From Stenopsyche tienmushanensis (taxonomy: Eukaryota > Arthropoda > Insecta > Trichoptera > Stenopsychidae): DNA of 64,000 bases. The notes under the pieces are model-generated. The model searched no databases. It was given only the letters and a program-made list of their open reading frames with translations, and was not told the origin of the DNA. Numbering within the stretch: the first letter of the stretch is position 1; each line of letters starts with the position of its first letter. Both the position numbers and the translations under genes were made by a program. The stretch is from positions 1,550,001 to 1,614,000 of the forward strand of contig WACJ01000406.1 of the NCBI GenBank assembly GCA_008973525.1, written 5' to 3'. Of this stretch, positions 12,048-24,605 are shown piece after piece.

Positions 12048-12780
12048 CACTCAAAACTTTTTTTGTGCGACTTTTTATTGAGCGATTTCGAAGTTATGCG
12101 GTTTTTTTAAAATTTCATAAAGAGTACATATCGAGATATTTTGGATAAAACAGGAAATAAATCATCAACACTAACCGAAATTTGGATAATAATTATAATT
12201 TGGGACTGTGTAGATCATATTGCATCTGCTATCGCTGAATTATGGTTTAGATTTTTGAAAAAAATGATTTCGATTTTTTTGCATTTTTTCAATGTTTTGA
12301 TTTTTAAAAGCATATTCTCTAAAGGAATTTCCAAAATTCTAACTACTTACGGAGTTATAGCTTTTTTAGTGAGGCGGCAACTTGGCCGGTACTGCCATAA
12401 TACACATCATATATCAAGTTTTAATTAATTAATTAACTTCAAACTGGGTACGAATCTTTTCTATATAACCCTCTATTATTCCCACCAGATTTATTTCAAA
12501 ATTTATTTTTGAATTATTTAAAAAAATAAAACTGACAAAATAAATCAAAAAATGATTTTTTTTAAACAGCCGCCATTTTGTGAATTTTACCAATGATGCA
12601 AGACGTCCTTTAAGTGTTATCTCAAATGTTATTTTTTAATTGTTTTATTGTTTTCCTGTTTTTTGATTAACTTTTTTTATGCGATTTTGCATATATTTTA
12701 CATAGCTGTTTCAAAGTTATGCGGTTTTTGAAATCCATGGAACGCATCTTCACTTTTTCTATATAAGTCATAGTATTTTC
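12048..12780 (-). mobile_element. Tc1/mariner-type MITE, copy 2 (longer form)
   Basis: After TA at 12046-12047 it begins CACTCAAAACTTTTTTTGTG and GCGATTTCGAAGTTATGCGG, the reverse complement of the right part of the copy at 8816-9320. Similarity continues to about 12345. It resumes at about 12660-12776 with a match to bases 8878-8960 (GCGGTTTTTGAAATCCATGG). The 315 bp between 12345 and 12660 are absent from copy 1, so either this is the longer ancestral form or it carries an insertion. The far end is too diverged to place exactly. Confidence 0.65.
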
Positions 12781-14412
12781 ATTATAATTCCACACACTGA
12801 ATGATATTTGTGTGTAAATATGAAAGTATTTTTTCCAAAGTCATCGTGCGCTCAAATATTTTTATCAAAGGGTGAATTATAAATTCGGCAGGTCAAATAA
12901 TAAGGGTCATATTTATAAGAGATCCTTGGGGTTGCTGTGCGAGGTTCTTTCGCGATTCAATTTATTTTTCGTTTATTCTCCATTCAGGTTCGATAAATCT
13001 TCTAAAGTTCTGAAAAATTTTCCCATCTCGACTCGCGGCACTCCAGGCGAGAGAAATGGCAAATCGCAAGGAGATAGTGGAATTTCTTTCGTCCCGAACT
13101 TTCTAACCCACACCTGGGTATACAAAGGATTTCGCCTGATGTATGGCACCGTAAGGATGAGTAAGTAACATTTAATAACAAAGTACCATCCAGAAATTGT
13201 GTTTCTCTCGGGTGGGACGGCCGTTTTCATCGACTCTGAAAACATTGTCAGGCGTCTCAATTTCGTCCTTGGGGATCCGGGATGCCTGCTGTCTTCATCT
13301 ATCATTGTGAAAAACTAAATGAAAAGGGTGACGGAGGACGAAATGAAGCCATGGCTAAAAAATCATTCCGAATTTATTATGAAACCCGAGCCTGGCACGC
13401 AGTACCCGATGCTATATACTATCTTCATGGAATATTAATTTCATATTCATACTAATTGGAGCTGAAACTTTAGCATGCATGCATGCTAGTCAACGCCAAC
13501 TTTAATAATTAATTAATCTAAACCATAAAATGCAACCACCATAAGGCAAGTCATACATCAAGTTCGCATATACGTTAAATATTTTATTAATGAAGTCTAA
13601 TAAATACAGTCTCCTCGCCAGTATCATCAAACGCGAACTTTATAAAAGGCCATATTAAAGTCCTGACAGCTAAAAGCTTTTATCTGCACAGCAAGGCATA
13701 ATTTTAAATTTGAACTGTGTCAATTCAATTTTATAGTTTTAAGCGGAAACATATATTTTTATTTGTTGAGCTTTTTAAAAGCTGTGCGGAAATTTTCTAG
13801 TACATAAAAGTTGGAATTGTTTTATTTTTTTGCATTGAAATCCTTCCACGTTGAATGAAATTTGGATGGTAGCAGAAGTGCAAGTAGCAAAAAATACGAA
13901 TTTAAACAGTTATGCTTATTTGATGAGCAATCATACATTTAAATAACGGAGCTGGGGTTAAATACGAATAGATTTTGATTGATGTAATTGAATTATATGA
14001 AATTATTACATCAAATAGGATTATTTCGTTTTGAGGATAATAAAGAAGTCAAGCTAAAAAGTCGACTTTAATTGGCTGTTTCGATATTTGTCCTCGCATT
14101 ATACGTTTTTATACAACGCGGTTTTGATATAGCACGATTGATGAATTGTGGCATTTGAAAATATTATTGATACTAAACAATACAGCAGGATATTAGCTTG
14201 ATTTCAAATATCTGTATATAGAAATATTATTTTTATAATACATCTCTTGCATCGAGGAATTCGTTGAACATCTGAAAAATATATTAGATGGTATCGATCA
14301 CGATTTATAGTCGAAATTGTTTTTATATTGTTTCTGCATCCCTTAAATGCGCTTAAAAAGTAATGCGTTTAAATTCATAAAAAATCTTGTATTGAACACA
14401 TTTGTACGATTA

Positions 14413-14556
14413 GACAAATATCTTCGAAATGCACTTTTGGAGGAGGTATTGCCAGGCTTGAGAGGTCTTCTCCGGAATATCATTTAGAGCTGATGTAACA
14501 TGAGCTTGAATAGTTTCAATTGTGCCTCGATGTTTCCTTTCAGAACTTCTTTTAAG
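14413..14556 (-). pseudogene. Probable mariner transposase C-terminal fragment
   Basis: Minus-strand residues LKRSSERKHRGTIETIQAHV, then TSALNDIPEKTSQAWQYLLQKC, resemble the C-terminal tail of irritans-type mariner transposases. That tail has an L-K-G-x-H-x-T-I-E-x-I-Q motif followed by x-A-L-N-x-I-P-x-x-x-F-Q and K-C. No catalytic region or terminal repeat is visible nearby. The upstream part of the frame (14557-14676) is unrelated or too decayed. The call rests on motif spacing only. Confidence 0.45.
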
Positions 14557-15830
14557 TTGACAACGAAGACGCTGTGACTTGTCGTGATAAAGTTTCCATG
14601 CATCTTTGTGTTCAAATCTTAGGTTACAATGCGATAAGCGGTTGTTTTCATCATGTTTAGAGTCTTTACTATCCATTAAAGACTCAATCGTCGGCCAGAG
14701 TTTAAATAATTACACACACGTATTACATTTTCATTGATTCAAGAAGTTAATGGATTTCCATTGCGAGGACCTCTTTGAATGATTTGTGCCATCGGAGAAC
14801 TTGTGATATGGACAAGGAATCACTCCCAAAGGTTTGCTAAATTAATAGAAAATTTTTGGTGGCAGATTACTCAAGGGTTTAGTTAAAAATATAAAATGAT
14901 GGATTTGTATTACACGACTTTTTTGTGGAACCATATGATCGTATTATACGAGGCTTGAGTGTATTGAAATATGCATAACGTAAATGCAAGAGGTCTTGAT
15001 TTCATTTGTGCATCGTATCTCAATTATCAAGTCATTGGCTATTGTAACAACAATAATATTGTAAAAAATGAAATGATAAATGGAAATATATTTTTTGAAT
15101 TTATCTGCGTTTTAGTATTATAAATGTACCGTTAAATAAGATTTAGAGCATTCGCTACAAAAGACCATTAGGCAATGCATTTCTGCACAGGGCAAGTGAT
15201 AAATATTTGCGATTCAATGGCGAGCGAGGGTCGTAAAATAATTTTCGACACCCTCGTGGTAGTTTTTGGCGCGCAATTTGTTTTGTGCCTTCAGAATTTG
15301 TTATCAATAAATTGTCGCGCTGATATCTCTGCGTCCCTTTATGTATCCCGGGCTTTTCTTGTGGCAATGTTGGGCTTCCACCCCCTCGAGGAATAAATAA
15401 CATCGGAAGAAGAATAACAATTTTTCGCGTTTTTTTTTCGAAAAGGGCCGTTTGTAACAATAGAGATTTGACGCCACCGACGAAAAAATATATCTTAACT
15501 GAACACAAAATGTATTTCACGTTGAAAAAATAAACAGATTTTAAAATTCGCCGAATTGTTTCAAGTTTGGGGTTGCTTTGTGTGTAAATTGACAGTTGCT
15601 TGGTTGATGTGTTTATTGGAATAGTTTATCGCCCACAAATATCTATGTCAATATTGAATGCGTAACCCCCAAGGGATACAAAATGCTTAGAACCTCGCTC
15701 AGCCTCGAAATGTTTTGTGGATGTAATTAATAATCCTATTTGACACGGCAAAGTACGGAGCAGCCTGCTTAAAATTTGTATTCAATTAGCAATTAAAATA
15801 CGTATTGATTTATAATAAATAGCAACTTAC

Positions 15831-15888
15831 CGAAGAAGACGTTGAAAACGTACAGGAGCTTCTTTTTGCGGAAGTCGGAGATGGGCAT
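15831..15888 (-). CDS. Calexcitin-like EF-hand protein, first coding exon
   Basis: The ATG at 15888 opens MPISDFRKKKLLYVFNVFF and then one base of the next codon before the donor G|GTAAG. The basic KKK cluster followed by a hydrophobic helix (LLYVFNVFF) is the N-terminal helix of EF-hand 1 in arthropod calexcitin/SCP proteins, which usually begin MS/P-ISDFRKKKL, so this start is well supported. A good acceptor (TTTTTACAG) ends only 13 nt upstream of the ATG, so at least one untranslated exon must lie further right. Exons 1-3 together give residues 1-77 of a protein expected to be about 190 long. Confidence 0.87.
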
Positions 15889-15901
15889 CTTTGCTTGGAT
15901 T
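15889..15901 (-). other. Short 5'UTR part of the calexcitin-like first coding exon
   Basis: These thirteen bases lie between the acceptor AG at 15902-15903 and the ATG. They are also open in the ATG frame (IQAK), so an alternative upstream exon could extend the protein only if it ended in phase 2. None was identified. Confidence 0.6.
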
Positions 15902-18900
15902 CTGTAAAAATAGGAATAGAAATATTAAAATATGTATTGATTATTAATGAGCGCGTTTTTATATCGGAGAGTATCAGATGAACGTTCGGAATTTATAGGT
16001 AAGAATGAGCATATCATAATTTATATAAAACATAATTTATTCAACCAAAATTATATCCATCAGCTTCAATAGCCTTTCAATAACTTAAATTCTTGAATTT
16101 TTTCGTCCCGGTTTTTTGACATTATTTATTTATATATATAAAATTGGTTTATATGAATGATGTCCCTAATGAATTGAGCTCATCGATGTTAATCCTTTTA
16201 TTGGAGGTCGACCATTGTACGAAATGAACATTGAATTTGACCGTATTCATACGACCTCGATTGCCATTAAATGTGCTTTTCGTTCACCATTGACCCATAA
16301 TAATCACAAGCAATTAAGACCAGATAAGCGAGCTTTTAACATCAAAAAAGCTTTATTTGATTGCGGGAGTGACAATTAGACCCATTGTCGAAGTAACTAT
16401 GAGGGTTAAGGCCAAATACGAGCTTTGAGGTTTTATTGCAAGGAGCTTAGCGATATAATGGTACCGTTCTGGTGGCCTGGTGGTAAAGCTTGATCATGAT
16501 TGAAATAATAATCATGGGCTTTGTCGCAAATCAATAAAATTTAATGTCGAGAAAAACGTTCGATACGTGAGGTCACATAGCTCGTGGCAATCGAAAATTA
16601 AGACTAAAACGTGACCATCTGAATGAATTATGGCTTAAATTTTAATCTCTGATGGATTTCACTACGTGTGCTTTAATAAATCCCACAACTATAATATTAT
16701 TAAATTGAGCAAATTCGCATCTTTTAAAATAATACCCATATATGGTGTATTTACACATGGATCTTCAAATACACGATTTATACTTGTAATTATGCTAAGA
16801 ACCGAGCGTTTCAAGCATGAATATTCATATCGCGTTCGACATTAAATTTGATCATTGTGCTTAAAATAAATATTTTGGACGTATACAATCATTAAATTTG
16901 TAACAAAACTGAGATCATAAATGTTCATAATTCGTCACAAAGATCATGCTGAAATTTTTTATCATGAAAGGCTGGAATAAACTGTCTAAAAATCGCGGTT
17001 TCGAATGGAATTGATTGCTTTTCATTTTGGAAAGGCGCCAATATTAGCATAAATTAATTTCGACATGGCTTACAAGGTGGAAAAGGCTTCGTTCGTCGGG
17101 TCTGAATATTTAATAAAATCAAACCCGATAGACAATATTCGGGAAATTGAAAATTAATTTAATAAAATCAATAATTCAAGCCTTTCTAAAAAAATATATA
17201 TATTCATTTATAAAGCGGAATATCTTTATTTTAATTATAACTGTCGATGTAGTATAAGTCAATGTATATAAAATCAAAGATCATTAACAATTCCTGACAA
17301 TAGACAGATATTTAGTTTTGGAATATCAAAATTGGATAAATCTATATAAGTTAAAATGAATTTATGCGACAAACATGAGCATTTTGAAGCAAAAATCTGG
17401 ATTTCACTTCATTCCAAATATTATTTTTTTATAGGCATAATCGAACAAATGTTGTAGATATATTCGATGAAGCTGTCTGCAATATTTGTATTCTTTGACC
17501 TGGCAAAGATATAAAAATCCAATACACCAAAGAGCTTGCACAATTTCAACAGATAGTCGAAATTTATTATACAACTGCTTCCTGTACATCACGATAACAA
17601 TTTTCCAGGTGAAATATGTACAGATTTATCGGATAGAGATGCAAGAAAGGGAATGCATTTCGCTAGAAAAAAATGCAATCCACGAGAAAGCTTTGGATTA
17701 AGTTTTCCAATATCGGTTGCGTGATATTTCATTCAACGATTGTTGTAACGATTTTTTAAGTGATTTTAATATTATCGCATTTGGCATGTAACATATAATA
17801 TAATGGAGATAAATCGAAAGATTCTCATTAATTCGTGGTATGCACGCAAGCCCGAAAACCCAAAAAAAGGGGCCTTCGATGTAATCAAAAATTAAGCGTT
17901 TCGTCCGAACAAAAAAGACCAACTCCACAATTGAATGTCGCTTAAAAACCGACGAATTCGTGTGCCCAAAAATAAAATAAAACATGGTTGTTCATGCCTT
18001 TATTTCCCTAAACAAAGACCTTCAGTTGGCGTGCAATCAACGTTGGTTTTACTCGCCAAACGATAAAGGCCTCGTGCAACGCTTTTTTTCCGCCCAGTAA
18101 CTACCTGTGGAAACGCAAATATTATTTCCTGGGTTTTCGTCGATCGAGCTGATGAAAGTATCGAGTCAAAATTACACTTTTATGTTCGTAATATTCGTGT
18201 ATCTTTTATGGGCTTGGGGTGAAATTGGCCGGATAGTCGGAGTCGGTTTTAAGGCCTTATTACATTTGAATATGTCGCATAGTCATTGGGAGAGGTTTCG
18301 TCACGCGGCCACATATCCTCGAATGCCAGACCAGGTCTCTTTTCTGCTGCGAGGAAATTGCGTTTCAAAAAAGGCCTCGAATTTCCCCCGTGGGAAAATT
18401 GTGATTTTTACGCGTGGCTGTTTTAAAAAAATCCCCATGTCACTCAGCTACCTTTTCTATTTCCTTTTGTAACATTTTTCCTTCTTAGCGAGCGCATGCA
18501 CGTGATCTATATAAATGTTTGCTTTTAGACGTAAAATTTTTGTCTTTCATGAATACATATACGGAGATTTTCCGCAGGTCTATTTTCATAATGTACCAAG
18601 TCGTGTCTTAAAGCAAAGACATGTATGTGAAGTTTGGCGTGGATTTGATTGAGCTAAACATGTAACTATATCCAGATCCTGGTGCATCCTACAGTTTATA
18701 AGAAGAACTAATCTGAAAAAGAAGCATTATCGAACTTATATGCTAATCAAGTTTACACTGGTATAATAAGATTTCGTTTAGCATTTTGGATGCGATAAAG
18801 TGCTAAATGAAACGAGATAAAGAAAATAGGAAAAAATGTGTCAAAAAGTTAACAACAAATAGCGATGAAGGCTCTTTTGAAATTCTGTTTTTTTGTGTTG

Positions 18901-20103
18901 AAATCGTTGAGTTTTATTTTCTACTTTGTAGATTTTCTCTCGTTAAGTAATTATCGAAAGCATTTTCTTAAAGTTTCTTAAGGGTTTATCGTTTTTTTCA
19001 AGTTTTCAAGTTTAATAATAAAAGGCATAGGTTTTAGCGACAAAAGTTTAGTCAGCAAGAATGTTTCCCTTTCTTTTACAAAAATCCCTCTATTAACGTG
19101 GTTTTAATTATTACGATCGTCGAATGAGCCCCAATTATTATATAATTGGGTACTAAATATCAATTAAACCTGTATTTAAGTCGAATTGGCTTTAATGAAA
19201 CTCAATATTAAAATGTTCAGCCAAATTAACAAAGTTAAATATACATTAGCGCATTAATGTATAGATTAAATAGCGTTAAATACATTCTGTTTAAAAACGA
19301 ATTTTTTGCTGAAATTACTGTAAATTTGAAATTAAACCTGTGTATGATTGCATTTAAGATTAGTTATAGATGAAAAAATATAAAGATGTATCCAAATATT
19401 AATATTGCTTATTTAAATTGTATGTTGCCTGGACTAAAATTATATATTTATTATTTTTAACTACAAAACAAATCATAATTTATTTTAGATTATATTTATG
19501 CAGATTTGTGCCGGAAAATGTGGCTTGGTTTAATGCCAAAATATTATTAATTAAAGGGGATGCTGCCAAAATTTTCAATGCTGTTGTTAGAGGCAAGTAT
19601 TTAAATAAAACGATATATTGAGGTGTGTTGTGTGGCATTTAGATTTATAAGGAAATGATGTTCAATGTTGGAGGATACATCATGCAAGTATTTTGCGACA
19701 AGGGTTTATTTTAATAGACATACAGTATAATACATTCAAGTTTATATGTTACTATTAAAATATCATTGAAATATAAGTCATATTTTTTCTTAATGACAAT
19801 ATTTGGTTTCAACAAGGTTTCAAACTGTGCAAATTTTGTATATGTGATGGGAAGTAGTAAGTTTAGAATGATTGTAATTTTATAATAAATACTTCGTACA
19901 TGTTTTTTTAGAAAAAATCCCAATCAATTTGATAAATGCTAATGGATCAAAATTTAACCATGAAAGATGTGCGTCAATCTATACAATTTTTTCGATGGTG
20001 TTTAAATTCGATGAAATCATTTTGCCATCATTCCAAAATAAGCGATTATATTCTCCCAAGCAAATAATGTTTTTAAATCATGATTATTTAGTATGTGTTC
20101 ATA
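15902..20103. other. No recognisable gene (upstream of first coding exon)
   Basis: AT-rich DNA, probably the 5' intron or upstream region of the calexcitin-like gene. Open frames near 17.5-18.5 kb begin at non-ATG codons, lack motifs and look like chance. No transposon was recognised. Confidence 0.5.
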
Positions 20104-20362
20104 TTAGTGTATGTTTGCCAAGCACTTAAACATAGCTGAGAATGTTGTGTATGTGGGATCGTCAGACAAAGCCTGAAGCTTCAACATAATGGAGGAACTC
20201 AACCACTTCTCATACAAATAGACGTATTTCGACAGCCGTGCTAAAGGCACTTGAGTTATACTGTATTTTGAAAGGATTCCAGCTGTTACGTTGTATCTAA
20301 CAGGAAGAAGATCCAAGCGATTGGGAATATTATCGATTTTTTTAAATGAATTTATTCCCTAT
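20104..20362 (-). other. Unrecognised protein-like open segment
   Basis: The minus strand is open for about 85 codons between stops. The sequence has balanced composition rather than the AT-driven K/N/I/F bias of neighbouring chance frames, for example IDNIPNRLDLLPVRYNVT and later YVYLYEKWLSSSIMLKLQAL. I do not recognise a family. It ends in a stop with no clear splice sites. It could be a fragment of an unidentified transposon or pseudogene, or chance. Confidence 0.25.
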
Positions 20363-23300
20363 CAAATATGAAATGTTCATTATAAATTATGGTTCTATCT
20401 ACACATGAATGAATGTATTACATTATACTCATATGAATTTTGTTTTTATTCCTAAGTTTCGGTATGATTCGATGCATTTAATTATGAATGTCTTCATGTA
20501 CGATTATAAGAAAATCCATCCATTGTAAAATAAAAAGTTTTGTCAACTGCGGAGTTCCTTTGACCTGAATTCAAGTGGATTAAAACCAAGTGCAGTAAGC
20601 TGAATTACTTTATACTTTACTTCAAACGAGGGTCTTTATATTGTACAGTAGCCCTTTGAAAGTTAAATGCTTTTTATTTGATATTTTCCTTTGAGGATGC
20701 ACGACAGCAGGGCTATATAAAAGTAGGAAGTGGTTTACAGAACCGTTCAACCATTAAAAGGCAAAACGATCGGTATTTCAACGTGGAAAACATTATATAG
20801 ACAGTTCAGGATATATGGTAACTGAATAGAATGGAAACTGCAGAGAAGCTCTGCGAATAGTACTTGATTGCTAGTAATATGTATGCGTTCGCGAATGTAC
20901 ATCCGATTTCATTTGGTTAAAGTTGGACGAGGGCAAACATTCAATCTAGAACAGTAAACAATGTGAATTCCCTTGGAAATAGCTTAAGTCTCAAACGCTA
21001 TTCAAATATAAGACAATTTTGAACAGTCATACCAGAAAATATTATAAAAGATTGACCGATTATTTCGATGTCTATAGAAGACAAACTAATGCAGGAGGAA
21101 GACTCAAATGTTAACGATATTGTAGAATTTCTTACTGGTGAATATGTGTGTCAAAAACGAATATATCAATGATTTAAGCTGATAATAACGAAGAAGTAAG
21201 ATTGATGTAGTATTGTATATGGACGCTTTAAAGGATATAGTGATGAAATTCATATAAAAAATTAAGCCTAATCTCTTCGAATATTGATGAATTTATAGTC
21301 GTTTCGTATATTAAATTAGTATGAATGATTTTCGACAATGTCTAAAAAATATATTTGTACCTTTTTGATTCACCATTGTATAGGTGATATTATTTTTGTA
21401 GCAAAAATTTAAAAAAGAGTATCTTTTTCAGTGTAATTCCATAATTATTCTTAATGATCTTGTTTTATCTGTTCGTTATATTTTTCTATTAAATTTGTGA
21501 ATTTATATTAAAAAAAAGTATTACAAAGCGATAGATATATGGTTTCTATACATAGCGGATTAAAAGCTAGATACTGGTGTTTATTCATTGCTGTGTATTG
21601 CTTTTCAATGGCTTGTTCAACAACTAGTTTCAACGCTCGGATTTTTATCTTCTACAGATGACGATATATACGAGCAGTTCCATGATATAAATTTAGTTTA
21701 ATAGAAATTGTACCTTAATAAATGTTATAGTATTATGTATGCTTATGGAAATAATTATTGATTAGCCTTCATGGAACGATGAGCTGTTATTTGTCAACAT
21801 TCATCAAAGATTTCGCTCAGTTTTATGCCACAAAGGGTTAATTCTGGGGACTTGTTCTACATCTTGAATCTAATTGTTGAAATTAATTGTGTACGTCAAC
21901 AAGGGCATGTTGTACTGACTTGGATACGGAGAAGTCCCGGTTGACATGAAGCAAAACGCAAATTGAACACTGCAATGTTTATCTAGTAGAATTTACCTTG
22001 AATGCGAATAGGTTGTCTAAACACAACATCGATGTAGATTTACAACAAAGCTATACTATATATAGAAAGTCAAATGTGGAAAATGAGACAACAAGTCGGT
22101 GGAAAATCGCAATGGGATGCTTGTGAAATTGAATTTCCCTGACGACGAATGCACGTCTGCTCGAAAATATGACGGTATGTGATTTTTGCATCGCATGTAT
22201 ACATTTTATGCGACCGAATATTTTGAATTAAAATAAACACAAAAGGGTCTGATTTTTGAATTGCGATCACACAAAGCCCTCAATGGAGTAGTTGCGGCAG
22301 AATATCGATCAAAAAGCACGAAAAATAGAGTCTCGTCTCATCGTACATAATTTATGGGCCGTTTGTTTAGTGTTACTCGAGTTGTTCCACGGCCATAAAA
22401 AATGTAGGTAATATTTGTCGTCGTCGTATTTACATCCGGAAATTTGTGTCAAATGTCTCGAAAATTGTCCAAATTTTGTATGTGCTCAATATCTGTGAAA
22501 CGCGAAAACACGAAGCTGCTCTTTCATAATAAAATAATTTTGTATTCGAAACATGAGCCAGTAAAAATATACGATACGAGGGTCTTTTTTTAAAAAATGC
22601 TCCGGATTCGAAAGCTACTCGTAAATAATATTTTTAATCAATATGAAAGATAGGGGATGAAGAGTATTAAAACCTTCGTATGGATTTCAACCGGGTGGAT
22701 ATCAAATATTTGATTTAATTCGTATTCGTCATATAGATCCAAAAAATTACAAACTATCACAATGAATTTAATAAAGGATATATTTATCGATGTATTAAAT
22801 ACATTAATATCCTTATATATTAAATTAATATTATAAATAGATTATTTAATTATGGAGCTTCTAAATTATGCTTAAAAAACACCCAAAAATCTGTAAGCAA
22901 TATTATGGATGGTTTAATTTGGCGAATTCATACAAGCCATTGAATATCCGTATGTACAAGAATTAAGCTCAAAGATTAATTTGTGGCATCGGAAACTTAT
23001 AAGTTTTCCGATTAAAACAAAGTTTACCGACTGTCATTAAAGTTTAATTGACAAACATCGATCCCAATTTAACTTGAACATTGTTTTACACAGCCTGGAA
23101 AGTGGAACCACCTTGAATATTTCCGCGTGTTTGTAAAAATATATTACGTACCAAATGTGGATCTCTAGCAAGAGTAGATATGCCATTTTGTGGAATGTCT
23201 GTATCGAAATTCACTTTATTTTTATTTCTGATAGTAACCCTAGAATTTTATTACAAGCTGACATAACAGGGATAGCTCTGCTAGGAATAAGAGACGGATC

Positions 23301-24270
23301 GATACAAAAAAATATAAAGAAACTCCTCAAGATTTGATTGAGCTGTATGAAATATAAAATGTAGATTTAATAGTGTTATCGCAAATTAATCCATTTGAAT
23401 TCAAATCGTTTCCACGCCTCAAGAAATCGACTTTAAATATCATCCCATTAATTCTCTCGAACAACCCTTATTCGATAATCACAAAGGCGAAGTTTTTCGG
23501 TAAAAGGAAAACCACTTCCCAGTGATGAGGTGGCATTTTTTTCGTTTCCTTTGCGAAGAGTAGATTTTATTTTGTCAGAAAGGACTTTTATTGGGTTACA
23601 AGCAGACATTTGAAAAGAGTATTAGAAAGTGCATTTATTTGTATACAAAAAAGCATGCTTGTATAGATGAAGATCCATTTATAAATATAAGCCGAAAGCT
23701 ATTCCAATGATGAATAATGTATATCATCACTGCTATTATAATATGATGCTTCAACCAATTGCTTTAAATTAAGTCCTAATTTCATGCCCTCACCGATCCA
23801 AGCGCAAATAATTTAAATTCGATCCAGATTCTCGTCTGGGTTTTCTCGACGGAATTCGGGTGTACAAAATGGATCCACTACTTTAACAAATGGTCTACCG
23901 TAAATAAATGGTCCACGTGAGTATTTTTGTACTTTTTTCATGCCACGTTCTCTGCAAGATTATTCCAACAATGCGTCTTTATTTACCAAATTCTGGGACG
24001 CTTGTAAAGCCTTTAAATTCGTTTTTTGGGGTAAATTAATGCGTATTTGTCAAACACAATGCTCAAGCTTCCATTGTAAAACATTTGTATTCAATTTTAA
24101 TTTATTTACTTTAATATATATTGTGACAATCGCCGCTTTAAATGAGAATATTTGCATTTAAATATTAAACAAGCCATGCTGATTTAGCTATCATGCAATA
24201 AATGGACATTATATTTTATTACCAATACAAATATTGCTTATAAGGCTATTACCAACAATCTGACCAGAAA
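20363..24270. other. No recognisable gene
   Basis: AT-rich noncoding sequence. A short stretch near 21080-21150 (LMQEEDSNVNDIVEFLTGEY) has a faint resemblance to acidic regions of pogo-type transposases, but it is too short to call. Confidence 0.45.
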
Positions 24271-24271
24271 A

Positions 24272-24604
24272 TGAAATCCCAGAACCAACAGAATAGTCAT
24301 AGACATGAGAGAGTCCTTGGAGTATCTGTTAGATTTTCTGCTGCCTCATGACGATCCCTTAAAAGATACGCCAGCATACGGAACCATCAGATTGGAAGCA
24401 GATATTACAACGTGCGACATGGTTCCAGATGCTGAAGCACCAAACTTAGAGGAACTAGAAGTTCTTGTAAGAAACATCCACCCAAGGAAATCCCCTTGCC
24501 TGGATCACATCGATGGACGCATCGTCAAAAGGGCCTTTCGGCAGATCGACCTTGATCTTTCTTTCATTTTACAAAAGTGTTTCAAAACATACCTGTTTTG
24601 AAAC
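24272..24604 (+). pseudogene. Non-LTR retrotransposon reverse-transcriptase fragment (R1/jockey-like)
   Basis: The frame containing the ATG at 24305 carries RESLEYLLDFLLPHDDP, the linker preceding the reverse-transcriptase domain in arthropod R1/jockey-type LINEs. It then carries PNLEELEVLVRNIHPRKSPC and LDHIDGRIVKRA, which correspond to the E-x-(A/V)-(I/V)-x-x-(L/I)-x-x-(R/K)-K-(A/S)-P-G-x-D-x-I motif opening the RT fingers. The Gly of the SPG motif is Cys here. The frame stops at 24599-24601. Neither the RT catalytic YADD box nor the endonuclease is present. Upstream the frame is broken by a TGA at 24272-24274. A mariner fragment begins within a few bases of the right end. Confidence 0.78.
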
Positions 24605-24605
24605 A

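Larger units (their letters stand above)
8336..15830 (-). other. Intron 1 of the calexcitin-like gene (about 7.5 kb)
   Basis: Borders are GTAAG (donor, 15830) and TATTTCAG (acceptor, 8336). It holds two oppositely oriented copies of a TA-flanked MITE (8816-9320 and 12048-12780) and a degraded mariner C-terminus (14413-14556). Open frames of about 100-120 codons near 12.9-13.3 and 15.2-15.5 kb start at non-ATG codons or lack homology and are not called. Confidence 0.78.

Noticed and set aside
12872..13305. Overlapping 98- and 110-codon frames on opposite strands.
   Set aside because: Mutually antisense frames without motifs; likely chance openness of a GC-richer intron patch.
15155..15520. 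121-codon minus-strand open frame inside intron 1 of the calexcitin-like gene.
   Set aside because: It starts at a non-ATG codon, has no motif or splice borders, and an overlapping plus-strand frame exists. It is probably chance in a GC-richer patch.
18107..18472. 121-codon plus-strand open frame with a hydrophobic segment.
   Set aside because: The start is GTG and composition is irregular, with no recognisable family. It lies in sequence with no splice or promoter support.
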